A DNA stretch of 38,714 bases from an uncultured Eisenbergiella sp. (lineage in GTDB: Bacteria > Bacillota > Clostridia > Lachnospirales > Lachnospiraceae), in the NCBI GenBank assembly GCA_947631815.1, contig CANRMT010000012.1:1-38714 (forward strand), written 5' to 3'. The notes under the pieces were generated by a model. That model was not told where the DNA came from and made no database searches. It worked only from the letters and a program-made list of their open reading frames with translations. The translations under genes and the position numbers were made by a program. Every line of letters starts with the position of its first letter. The stretch's first letter is position 1. Positions 7,852 to 15,616 of this stretch are shown piece by piece.

Positions 7852-8700
7852 TCAGCCTCCCCTGGCAGCGGACGGCGAGATCCCGAATTTCTTCTTGAAA
7901 AGCTTGCTGAAATGATAGGCATCGTCATAGCCCACCCGGGCCGCGGCCTCCTGAATGCTCAGTCCTGTCTCCTGCCGCAGAAATTCCATCGCCTTTTCCA
8001 TGCGGATATCGATCAGATAATGGATCGGCGTGTTCCCAGTCTCTGCCTTGAAGATCCGGGAAATATAGAACGGACTCAGATACATGTTCCCGGCGATCTG
8101 GTCCAGAGAGATCTTGTCCGCATAGTGATCCTCAAAATAATCGATGATCTTTTCCACGATCTCCTTGCGGTTCACGGTCTCAAAGGTATACTGGCCGGGC
8201 GCGCTGGCCTTCGGCGTCTGCTCCCGCTCCCGCAGCAAAAGCAGCAGAAGCTGGATGGCATAGGCCTTCATCATATAATACCGGCCGCAGCGGTTCTGGG
8301 CCTTTTCCGCCTCCATGGACACGCACAGCTTGCTGATCTTCAGCCGCAGATCCCCGGAGGTATGCACCACCGGGCTGTCCGCCGGGAAGGGGATGCTGTT
8401 GGGCGGCATTCCGTCCAGGTGCAAATCTGTCAGTCCCACATAAAACTCCATCCGGGTCTCCTTCTCGTCCCGCACCAGCGCCTGATGTCCGGTGCCGGCG
8501 TTCAGAATGATCAGATCGCCCTCCTGTACCTCATAGATCTTATCGTTGATCCGGTAACAGCCTCTGCCGGACTGCACATAGCACAGCTCCAGATGCTCGT
8601 GCGCGTGATAATCCTTCACACTTCGGGTCCGAATCCCCTTCCATGTGAACAGGAAAGTGGGGTCGAATCCCGCCTGCAGCAACATGTCCTCCTGACTCAT
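7852..8700 (-). CDS. AraC-family transcriptional regulator
   Basis: A 282-residue regulator. The N-terminal part (about 1-150) is a cupin-type sensor domain with DYHAHEHLELCYVQSGRG and a YEVQEGDLIILNAGTGHQ strand pair, which in this family binds a sugar ligand. The C-terminal 100 residues hold two helix-turn-helix motifs, ISLDQIAGNMYLSPFYISRIF and LSIQEAAARVGYDDAYHFSKLF, ending in the classic KKFGISPS. The ATG at 8700 is chosen because GGAGGTG sits 6 bases upstream; the frame extends to 8757 without a ribosome site. It is divergent from the ABC exporter and heads the DUF1961 and lyase-like genes, so it probably activates those in response to a pectin-derived sugar. Confidence 0.9.
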   Translation of the reverse strand: MSQEDMLLQAGFDPTFLFTWKGIRTRSVKDYHAHEHLELCYVQSGRGCYRINDKIYEVQEGDLIILNAGTGHQALVRDEKETRMEFYVGLTDLHLDGMPPNSIPFPADSPVVHTSGDLRLKISKLCVSMEAEKAQNRCGRYYMMKAYAIQLLLLLLREREQTPKASAPGQYTFETVNRKEIVEKIIDYFEDHYADKISLDQIAGNMYLSPFYISRIFKAETGNTPIHYLIDIRMEKAMEFLRQETGLSIQEAAARVGYDDAYHFSKLFKKKFGISPSAARGG

Positions 8701-8713
8701 GACGCACCTCCGT

Positions 8714-8775
8714 ATGTAAGATGGGACAATCCTATTGCAGTTTCGCATCACTTCCACTATGACAATATCTTACAT
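8714..8775. promoter_or_regulatory. Spaced inverted repeat, candidate AraC operator
   Basis: ATGTAAGAT (8714-8722) recurs as its reverse complement ATCTTACAT (8767-8775), 44 bases apart, in the divergent promoter region. Each copy has a nearby GACAAT. Paired half-sites at this distance would suit a dimeric AraC-type regulator; binding is inferred. Confidence 0.4.
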
Positions 8776-8795
8776 GAAGGCCACAAGAAAGTACA

Positions 8796-8823
8796 TTCAT
8801 TTTTTGAAAAAAAACTATAAAAT
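8796..8823 (+). promoter_or_regulatory. Possible promoter of the ABC exporter genes
   Basis: An AT-rich -10 (TATAAA at 8816 or TAAAAT at 8818) follows a weak -35 (TTCATT, 8796-8801). The leader before the ATG at 8862 would be about 30 bases and holds GGAAGGAG. Confidence 0.35.
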
Positions 8824-8861
8824 TGGAAAGCGCAATCTAAGAAAGGAAGGAGTACCTTATC

Positions 8862-10649
8862 ATGACTCCAATGAAATGGTTCTGGGGATTTTTGCGGAAA
8901 TACCGGTTTTACATACTGGGCGGGTTGATCCTGACCACCTTCATCTCCGCCATGGCCGTCATCAATCCCTATATTTCCGGGCGCATCGTAGATGATGTGA
9001 TTCAGGGCGGACAGCACGCCATGCTGCCGCGTCTGGTGATCGCGCTGCTGGCCGTCACGGCGATCCGGGGCGTATGCCGCTTCTTCTACCAGTTCATTTT
9101 TGAAACCTGTTCCCAGGGCGTTCTGTACGACATGCGGGATGCGGTATACAAGAAGCTGCTCCATGAGGATTTCGCCTTCTACAACCGAAAAAAGACCGGT
9201 GACCTGATGAGCCGCCAGACCGGTGATATGGAGGCAGTGCGGCACTTCGTCGCCCTCCTGATTTATACCGTCTATGAAAACGCGCTGCAGTTCGGCTTCG
9301 CGCTGTTCATGATCTTCACGGTAGACGTGAAGCTGGCGCTGTGCATGCTGGCGGTGCTGCCCTTTACGGCGCTCAACACGCTGATCCAGTCCAGGGCGGT
9401 GCGGCCCAGATTCCGCGACATCCGCGAACGGTTTTCCTCTCTCAATGCCTTCGTGCAGGAAAACATCAGCGGCAACCGGGTCGTGAAAGCCTTCGCCAAA
9501 GAAGACTTTGAACTGGAAAAATTCAATAAGGAAAACGACGCCTATCGCGACGCTCAGCTGGCCTCTTCCCGCGTATGGATGAAGCACCTGCCCCTTTTCG
9601 AACTGCTTTCCCATGCGCTGAACGTGATCCTCATGCTCTACGGCGGCTGGCTGGTCATTCAGGGCAATATCACGCTGGGCAACCTGGTCACGGTCAACGG
9701 CTATCTGTGGATGCTCAACGGGCCGATGCGTATGGTAGGCTGGTGGGTCAACGATATCCACAACTTTATCACCTCTGTGGAAAAGATCTATGCCACCTAC
9801 ACAGAGGAACCTGGCATCAAAATGCCTTCCGCACCCGTGGAGCGCAAGCGCATGGAGGGCAACGTGGAGTTCCAGAACGTTTCCTATACGGCCGACGGCG
9901 AAGAGATCGTAAAAGACATCAGCTTTGTCGCCAACAAGGGACAGACCATCGGCATCCTGGGCACCACCGGCGCCGGCAAGTCCACCATCATGAATCTGCT
10001 CTGCCGGTTCGTGGATGCCACGGAGGGCCAGGTGCTCATCGATGGCGTGAACGTCCGGGACCTGGATCTCTACGAACTGCGTGACAACATCGGCATGGCG
10101 ATGCAGGATATTTTTCTTTTTTCTGATACGATTGAAGGAAATATTGCATATGGGAGGCCGGACTGCTCCTTTGAGGCAATCCACGAGGCCGCTGTAATGG
10201 CAGATGCCAACCACTTCATCAAGGAGCTGCCCGACGGCTACGACACCATCGTGGGCGAGCGGGGCGTGGGGCTTTCCGGCGGCCAAAAGCAGCGCATTTC
10301 CCTGGCCCGTGCCCTTCTGAAAAAGCCTGCCATTCTGATTCTGGACGATACCACCTCCGCCGTGGATATGGAAACGGAGAGCTACATCCAGACACAGCTG
10401 AAAAAGCTGGGCGGCCAGTGTACCACCTTTGTCATCGCCTACCGCATATCCTCCATCAAGGACGCCGACCTGATCCTGGTGATGGACGAGGGGAAGATCA
10501 TCGAACGGGGCACCCATCAGGAGCTGCTGGCCCAAAACGGCTACTACGCCAGTTCTTTTTACCATCAGTACGGGGAAACCCCGGAGGGCGTCGCCTCTCT
10601 GCAGGCACAGGCGAAAAAAGAGGACGCAAATTGGAAGGAGGCGGTCTGA
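8862..10649 (+). CDS. ABC exporter subunit with degenerate ATPase site
   Basis: A 595-residue half-transporter: six membrane helices (about 15-310) fused to a nucleotide-binding domain. Walker A is GTTGAGKST (367-375) and the signature LSGGQ (471-475). Walker B reads ILILDDTTS, so Asp496 stands where the catalytic Glu is expected, and Tyr527 (IAYRIS) replaces the H-loop His. This is the pattern of the degenerate partner in heterodimeric exporters such as TM287/288 or BmrCD. It would pair with the product of the next gene, which starts one base after this stop. Substrate unknown; lipid or multidrug export is usual. The ribosome site GGAAGGAG precedes 8862. Divergent from the AraC gene, whose relation to it is uncertain. 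Confidence 0.93.
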   Translation: MTPMKWFWGFLRKYRFYILGGLILTTFISAMAVINPYISGRIVDDVIQGGQHAMLPRLVIALLAVTAIRGVCRFFYQFIFETCSQGVLYDMRDAVYKKLLHEDFAFYNRKKTGDLMSRQTGDMEAVRHFVALLIYTVYENALQFGFALFMIFTVDVKLALCMLAVLPFTALNTLIQSRAVRPRFRDIRERFSSLNAFVQENISGNRVVKAFAKEDFELEKFNKENDAYRDAQLASSRVWMKHLPLFELLSHALNVILMLYGGWLVIQGNITLGNLVTVNGYLWMLNGPMRMVGWWVNDIHNFITSVEKIYATYTEEPGIKMPSAPVERKRMEGNVEFQNVSYTADGEEIVKDISFVANKGQTIGILGTTGAGKSTIMNLLCRFVDATEGQVLIDGVNVRDLDLYELRDNIGMAMQDIFLFSDTIEGNIAYGRPDCSFEAIHEAAVMADANHFIKELPDGYDTIVGERGVGLSGGQKQRISLARALLKKPAILILDDTTSAVDMETESYIQTQLKKLGGQCTTFVIAYRISSIKDADLILVMDEGKIIERGTHQELLAQNGYYASSFYHQYGETPEGVASLQAQAKKEDANWKEAV

Positions 10650-10650
10650 G

Positions 10651-12432
10651 ATGGCACGAAACAAATATGATGTGGACGAGATTCTGGAGGATAAATTTGA
10701 CCTGAACCAGTTCAAACGACTGCTCGGTTATCTATACCCCTACCGGAAGCGGTTCGCCAGTGTAGCGATCATGATGCTCACCTCATCCGCAGGCCTGATG
10801 CTCATTCCCCTGTTTTTCAAGGAGATCATGGATACCTGCATTCCGGCGAAAGATATGCGGGGGATCGTCTTTTACAGCGGCCTGACCCTGCTGGCCGCCT
10901 GCTACTCGGCCATCAGTCTGCGCTATAAAATCAAGCATATGAACCTGATCGGCCAGCAGATCATCCATGACCTGCGCTATGATATCTTTTCCCACCTGCA
11001 GGAGCTGCCCTTTTCCTATTACGACGACAGGCCTCATGGGAAAATTCAGGTCCGGGTGGTCAACTACGTCAACAGTTTAAGTGATCTGCTCTCCAACGGT
11101 ATCCTCAACACCATTACCGATCTGTGCAACCTGATCTTCATCCTGCTGTTCATGTTCCTGACGGATGTGAAGCTTACGCTGGTCTGCCTCTGCGGACTCC
11201 CCATCCTGGCCACCGTCGTGATCTTCATCAAGCGCAGACAGCGAAAAGCATGGCAGATCCAAAGCAACAAGCAGTCCAACTTAAACGCCTACATCGCGGA
11301 GAGCATCAACGGCATCCGCGTCACGCAGTCCTTCGTGCGGGAGAACAAGAACAGCGATATTTTCAACGATCTGAGCCAGAGCTACCGGAAATCCTGGATG
11401 AAGGCGGTCAGCTTCAACTTTATCATGGGACCCAGCGTGGACATCATCTCCGCCATCACCACGGCAGCCGTCTATGTGCTGGGCATCCGCTGGATGCTGC
11501 TGCCCGACGCCACGCTGACCGTCGGTACGCTGGTGGCCTTCACCGCCTATATCAGCCGGTTCTGGGCCCCCATCAATACGCTGGCCGCGTTTTATAATTC
11601 TCTGCTGACGGCGATCTCCTATCTGGAGCGTATTTTTGAGACCATAGACGAGCCGGTAAAGGTCAAGGACGCCCCCGGTGCCGTACAGATGCCCCCGATT
11701 CATGGAGATGTGTCCTTCGAGCATGTGACCTTCAGCTACGAAACGGGACTGCCTATCCTGCACGATGTGAGCTTCCACGCGAAGCAGGGCGAAACCTTCG
11801 CCATCGTGGGGCCCACCGGTGCGGGCAAGACCACGCTGGTGAACCTGCTGAGCCGCTTTTACAACGTGGATTCCGGAAAGATCCTGGTGGACGGCATCGA
11901 TATCTCCGACGTCACGATCCGCTCCCTGCGGACCCAGATGGGCGTCATGATGCAGGACAGCTTCATCTTCTCCGGCACCATCATGGACAACATCCGCTAC
12001 GGCAACTTCACCGCCACGGATGAAGAGGTCATCCAGGCCGCGAAAACTGTCTGTGCCCACGACTTCATTATGGAGATGGAGGACGGCTATTATACTCAGG
12101 TCAATGAACGCGGCAGCCGGCTTTCCCAGGGGCAGCGCCAGCTCATCTCCTTCGCCCGGGCCCTGCTGGCCGATCCGGCCATCCTGATCCTGGACGAGGC
12201 CACCTCCAGCATCGACACGGAAACGGAAATCGTGCTGCAGAAGGGTCTGAACGAACTGCTCAAGGGCCGTACCTCCTTCATCATCGCCCACCGGCTCTCC
12301 ACCATTCGCGGCGCGGACTGCATCATGTATGTGGACCACGGCGGCATCGTGGAACGCGGCTCTCATGAAGAGCTGATGGCGCAGAAGGGCGAGTACTACC
12401 ACCTGTATATGTCGCAGTACGCATTTCTGTAA
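10651..12432 (+). CDS. ABC exporter subunit with catalytic ATPase site
   Basis: A 593-residue half-transporter, the partner of the preceding gene. Six membrane helices (about 25-325) are followed by a nucleotide-binding domain with Walker A GPTGAGKTT (387-395), Walker B ILILDEATS with catalytic Glu516, and H-loop His547 (IAHRLST). Its own signature motif is changed to LSQGQ (491-495). In the heterodimer that altered signature would face the degenerate Walker site of the partner, while the partner's intact LSGGQ faces this complete site, giving one active and one inactive ATP site. The ATG follows GGAGGCGGTCTGAG, one base after the previous stop, so the two are translationally coupled. A bidirectional terminator follows. 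Confidence 0.94.
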   Translation: MARNKYDVDEILEDKFDLNQFKRLLGYLYPYRKRFASVAIMMLTSSAGLMLIPLFFKEIMDTCIPAKDMRGIVFYSGLTLLAACYSAISLRYKIKHMNLIGQQIIHDLRYDIFSHLQELPFSYYDDRPHGKIQVRVVNYVNSLSDLLSNGILNTITDLCNLIFILLFMFLTDVKLTLVCLCGLPILATVVIFIKRRQRKAWQIQSNKQSNLNAYIAESINGIRVTQSFVRENKNSDIFNDLSQSYRKSWMKAVSFNFIMGPSVDIISAITTAAVYVLGIRWMLLPDATLTVGTLVAFTAYISRFWAPINTLAAFYNSLLTAISYLERIFETIDEPVKVKDAPGAVQMPPIHGDVSFEHVTFSYETGLPILHDVSFHAKQGETFAIVGPTGAGKTTLVNLLSRFYNVDSGKILVDGIDISDVTIRSLRTQMGVMMQDSFIFSGTIMDNIRYGNFTATDEEVIQAAKTVCAHDFIMEMEDGYYTQVNERGSRLSQGQRQLISFARALLADPAILILDEATSSIDTETEIVLQKGLNELLKGRTSFIIAHRLSTIRGADCIMYVDHGGIVERGSHEELMAQKGEYYHLYMSQYAFL

Positions 12433-12537
12433 GGTTTGAAAACCGCACCGCACTGCATCCTCATGTATGTGACTGTACTGCGGCCTGGGTCCGCCCATTA
12501 CGGAACGGGCAGGCCCCTGTCCTTTGCAGCGCACGCA

Positions 12538-12581
12538 AAAACCGCCGACGGCACACCGCATGGATCGCTGTCGGCGGTTTT
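12538..12581. terminator. Bidirectional terminator
   Basis: ACCGCCGAC (12541-12549) pairs with GTCGGCGGT (12570-12578), with A's on the left and T's on the right. It separates the ABC exporter operon from the convergent metallopeptidase gene. Confidence 0.75.
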
Positions 12582-12591
12582 CATATATTTG

Positions 12592-13665
12592 CTATTGTCT
12601 GTAAACTGTACGGATGATGCAGTCTCTGCCCATCTCCACCACGAAGTCCCCGTTTAAAACCTTTTTATCCGTCCCGTCAAACCAGGCCACGAAACCGTTT
12701 GATACCGCATATCTTCCGTCCCAGCGCGCGTCCCAGACATTCAGACTGCACAGCGGATATTCGCCGCGCAGGACCACCTCATTCTTTGACAGCGCGGTAT
12801 GCACGATCTCCTTTGTTTCGTTCAGAAACTCCGCAATGCTTTTTTCGACTGCCGGGATTATGGGATACGCCTGCTTTGCAGGTTCTGTCTCCCGGATGAT
12901 CTCCTGCGCAAACGTGACCGGACCGAAATCCTCGCAGCAAAACGAAGAGCAGCTTTTGATACAGCCCAGGAATGCCGCCCCCACATAATAGGAAACGACC
13001 CGGATCGGCGTATAGGCGCCGGGATCGTTAATCTCGGCAAGCACTTTCCGCCAGCGAAGCGCTCCTTTCTCCGGAGCGATCTGCGCCAGAGCGTTCAGTT
13101 CAACATAGTTCGCGCTCCCCTCGATCTGTTCAATCCTGGCCTCATAGTCGTACTCCCTCGGATACAGCTGGGCCCGCATTTTACGCAGGCGGAGGAGCTC
13201 CGCAAAAGCGGAAGAACGGTGATCGGTCAGAATGTCTCTCATCAATGCTGCCTCGCTCAGTTTCAGAGAAATGTTCTCCGCGGAATATTGATAATCAAAA
13301 AGTGCGTTCCTTTCGTTTGCCCAGCGGTTCTCTCCCTGTATATTTTGAAAAGCATGAAACATTTCATGCACGATAGACGCCGCGAGCCTATCAAAATCAC
13401 TGGTGCCTTTGGAAAGGTTCCATATGGCGATATCCTCTCCGTTATATTGTATGGATGTGTTCGCGATGAAATCGACGGTCTTATTTACATACTGTCCGTC
13501 CAAAAAACACTCCGCTTCATTGTACAGAGCAAATTTTAACGGATAAAACCCCTTCCACAAAGAAGAAAAGTCCATATGGTCAAGCCTTTTCTTTACCTCC
13601 TGATACGCATTGTACAGATCCAACCCAAATCCCCCTTTCCTGAGCAGGCTCATAAAAAAATCCAC
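12592..13665 (-). CDS. Putative zinc metallopeptidase (HEMFH), uncharacterised
   Basis: A 357-residue protein of unknown family. The motif SIVHEMFHAFQ gives HExxH zinc ligands His100 and His104 with catalytic Glu101. A downstream RIEQIEGSANYVELNAL places Glu182 as a likely third ligand, the gluzincin arrangement (EGxA/N about 80 residues later). No signal peptide or membrane helix is visible, so it is probably cytoplasmic. A Cys-rich patch KSCSSFCCED lies near 235-246. The start is GTG at 13665, after GAGAGG; the next ATG at 13653 has no ribosome site. It stands alone, facing the ABC exporter across a terminator. A peptidase function is inferred from the motif only. Confidence 0.65.
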   Translation of the reverse strand: MDFFMSLLRKGGFGLDLYNAYQEVKKRLDHMDFSSLWKGFYPLKFALYNEAECFLDGQYVNKTVDFIANTSIQYNGEDIAIWNLSKGTSDFDRLAASIVHEMFHAFQNIQGENRWANERNALFDYQYSAENISLKLSEAALMRDILTDHRSSAFAELLRLRKMRAQLYPREYDYEARIEQIEGSANYVELNALAQIAPEKGALRWRKVLAEINDPGAYTPIRVVSYYVGAAFLGCIKSCSSFCCEDFGPVTFAQEIIRETEPAKQAYPIIPAVEKSIAEFLNETKEIVHTALSKNEVVLRGEYPLCSLNVWDARWDGRYAVSNGFVAWFDGTDKKVLNGDFVVEMGRDCIIRTVYRQ

Positions 13666-13744
13666 GGCGGCAAACCTCTCCGCGCCGCCAAAGCGACCCT
13701 TTCACTATATTAGAGAAAAGACCGGATACTGTCAATGCACTGGT

Positions 13745-13930
13745 ATGACATTCGCTATGCACCGGAATGATGACCGCTTTGCCAAAACAACATTCCCGCA
13801 CACCGGGATGACGCTCTGTGTGCGCTGGGACGACATTCGCCATGCGCTGAGACAACGATTCCCCCGCGGCGAGGCAACCTTCGCCGCGTGTCGGAATGAC
13901 GATCTCCACGCGCCAGGCAGCGTTCACTGC
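13745..13930. repeat. Degenerate palindromic tandem repeats (about 22/44 bp)
   Basis: Between the metallopeptidase and MarR genes, motifs of the type TGACATTCGC-ATGCGC-CCGGAA recur about eight times with a spacing near 22 bases, pairs forming 44-base palindromic units (for example CACACCGGGATGACG, GGACGACATTCGCCATGCGC, GTCGGAATGACG). The copies are diverged. A single similar motif, GTCATTCCCGGGTCATCCGC, lies at about 15570-15590. No coding function; the 384-base gap otherwise holds the MarR promoter. Confidence 0.55.
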
Positions 13931-13950
13931 ACACGGAGATAATAATTTCA

Positions 13951-13979
13951 TTGACAGAACCCCCTGCCTGTGTTAGTAT
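13951..13979 (+). promoter_or_regulatory. Promoter of the MarR gene
   Basis: A perfect -35 TTGACA (13951-13956), a 17-base spacer and TAGTAT (13974-13979). Transcription would start near 13986, inside the palindrome described next. Confidence 0.7.
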
Positions 13980-13984
13980 ACCGT

Positions 13985-13997
13985 GTGAACTGTTCAC
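13985..13997. promoter_or_regulatory. Perfect palindrome, probable MarR operator
   Basis: GTGAAC-T-GTTCAC is a perfect 13-base dyad lying over the predicted transcription start of the MarR gene. MarR dimers bind such short palindromes and usually repress their own promoter, so autorepression is a good inference. Confidence 0.6.
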
Positions 13998-14049
13998 TTT
14001 CTCAACCATAAAAAGGGGCTGACGCAAACGCTCCGGAACGGAGATCGAC

Positions 14050-14478
14050 ATGAACGAAGAACTGCTCAACGCATGGCTGCGGCTGTCAACCGCGATCAAC
14101 ATCGACTGCTTCATTTCCGATATGACCTACAACGAATCCCTGATCTGCAACCTGCTGTATCGGAATCACCGCTGCGGCGGTCAGAAGCTGACGGCCACCG
14201 ATCTCTGCGCAAAGACCAACATGCTCAAATCTCAGATGAACCGGACGCTGAATGAGATGGAGAAAAAACATCTGATCCGCAGGGAGCGCTCCACGCAGGA
14301 CAAGCGGCAGGTTTTCATCAGTCTGGATCTGTCGCAGATCGAAATCTATGAACAGCAGCATCAGAGAATCCTGTCCCTGATCGATACGCTGCTGGACAGG
14401 GTCGGACGGGAAAAAGGGGACGAAATATTGGCTCTCTTCAACGAGATCGCCGATACGGCCCTGGAAGTTCTGAAATAA
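14050..14478 (+). CDS. MarR-family transcriptional regulator
   Basis: A 142-residue winged-helix regulator. The N-terminal helices lead into the DNA-binding domain: LTATDLCAKTNMLKSQMNRTLNEME (about 52-76) is the helix-turn-helix, and LIRRERSTQDKRQVFISL (about 80-97) is the wing with the family-typical DKRQ in place of D-R. The C-terminal helix (about 105-140) would form the dimer interface. The ATG at 14050 follows GGAG. It lies 67 bases upstream of the DegV gene on the same strand, so both probably share a transcript. The perfect palindrome over its start site suggests autoregulation. The DNA-binding domain and length are normal for the family; the ligand is unknown. Confidence 0.88.
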   Translation: MNEELLNAWLRLSTAINIDCFISDMTYNESLICNLLYRNHRCGGQKLTATDLCAKTNMLKSQMNRTLNEMEKKHLIRRERSTQDKRQVFISLDLSQIEIYEQQHQRILSLIDTLLDRVGREKGDEILALFNEIADTALEVLK

Positions 14479-14545
14479 CATCAGCGAAGGGAGCGCCTTA
14501 CCCGGCGCTTTTCCAACGATCACACAGAAAGGATCTTATATCAGT

Positions 14546-15394
14546 ATGGTCAGAATTTTAGTGGATTCCTCTTCGGATATCGGGATCGGTGAGATCCGGC
14601 AGAAGGGATATCTGTTCGTGCCTGTCACCATCACCATCGGGGAAAACAGCTACGTGGACGGCGTAGATCTGGAGCGCAATGCTTTTTTTGAAATGCTCAC
14701 ACAGGGCTGCGACTTTCCCAAGACCGCACAGCCTTCTCCCCAGGCTTTTCTGGAGCATTTTCAAAAGGTGAAGGAGGCCGGAGACGAGCTCGTCTGCATC
14801 CTGCTGTCCTCGGAGCTTTCCGGCACCTGCCAGAGCGCGCAGCTGGCCAAAAACATCGCGGACTATGACGGCATCTACATCGTGGATTCCCTCACCGCCA
14901 CCTACAATATCAAGGTTCTGGCCGACTATGCTGCAGTACTGGCCGGGCAGGGCCTGTCCGGCGCCGACATCGCCGGGCGGCTGGAAACGCTCAAATCCCG
15001 CGTGAAGGTCATCGCCGCGCTGAACACCCTGGAATATCTGCAGAAGGGCGGCCGCCTCTCCAAAACTGCGGCGGTCATCGGGGAAATGGCGAACATCAAG
15101 CCTGTCATCACCGTAACGGAAGAGGGAAAGATCGGCGTTCTGGGCAAATGCATCGGCAAGAACAAGGCCATCAGCTTCATCGAAAAGCATCTGGAAGCGC
15201 TGCGCATCGATCCGGCCTTTCCTGTCTATTCCATCTTCTCCTACGGCACGCAGAACTGCGAGCTGTTCGAGGAAAAACTGGCGGCGAACGGTATTTCCAT
15301 CACCGAGCGGCTGCAGATCGGCGCCACCATCGGCACCCATATCGGGCCGGAGGCCTTCGGGCTCATCTATGTAACGGCGGAGGAGACTGCGTAA
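14546..15394 (+). CDS. DegV-family fatty-acid-binding protein
   Basis: A 282-residue DegV/FakB-like protein. These bind a fatty acid and, with a FakA kinase, allow its phosphorylation for phospholipid synthesis. The signature features are the start VRILVDSSSDIG, the TAQPSPQAFLEHF stretch (TSQPS-type motif), LSSELSGTCQSA, VDSLTAT, LEYLQKGGRLSK, and IGTHIGPEAFGLIY near the C-terminus. The ATG at 14546 follows AGAAAGGA at a rather long 11-12 base spacing. No FakA gene is present in the window. It follows a MarR regulator, which fits control of lipid genes, and ends before a strong terminator. Confidence 0.93.
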   Translation: MVRILVDSSSDIGIGEIRQKGYLFVPVTITIGENSYVDGVDLERNAFFEMLTQGCDFPKTAQPSPQAFLEHFQKVKEAGDELVCILLSSELSGTCQSAQLAKNIADYDGIYIVDSLTATYNIKVLADYAAVLAGQGLSGADIAGRLETLKSRVKVIAALNTLEYLQKGGRLSKTAAVIGEMANIKPVITVTEEGKIGVLGKCIGKNKAISFIEKHLEALRIDPAFPVYSIFSYGTQNCELFEEKLAANGISITERLQIGATIGTHIGPEAFGLIYVTAEETA

Positions 15395-15482
15395 CAGTGG
15401 TCGGCATTGCCTATATACTGACGGCAAAAAGTCCCGCGTGGCGGCCGGGTCGGGACTGTATACAGGCATTACCCATAAAACA

Positions 15483-15520
15483 GGGGCCGTTCCGAGATCG
15501 AAACGGCCCCGCGCTTTTTT
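15483..15520 (+). terminator. Intrinsic terminator after DegV
   Basis: GGGGCCGTT (15483-15491) pairs with AACGGCCCC (15502-15510), followed by GCGC and six T. It ends the MarR-DegV transcript. Confidence 0.8.
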
Positions 15521-15616
15521 ACAGTTCTCATTTTCCGGCCCTGCGCCCTTTTATCGCCCGGAACTCATGTCATTCCCGGGTCATCCGCGCCGTCCTGCTT
15601 TGGCGCGCCTTCCGTC

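Noticed and set aside
13610..13942. Small ORFs across the repeat array
   Set aside because: They are made by the repeats themselves and lack start signals.
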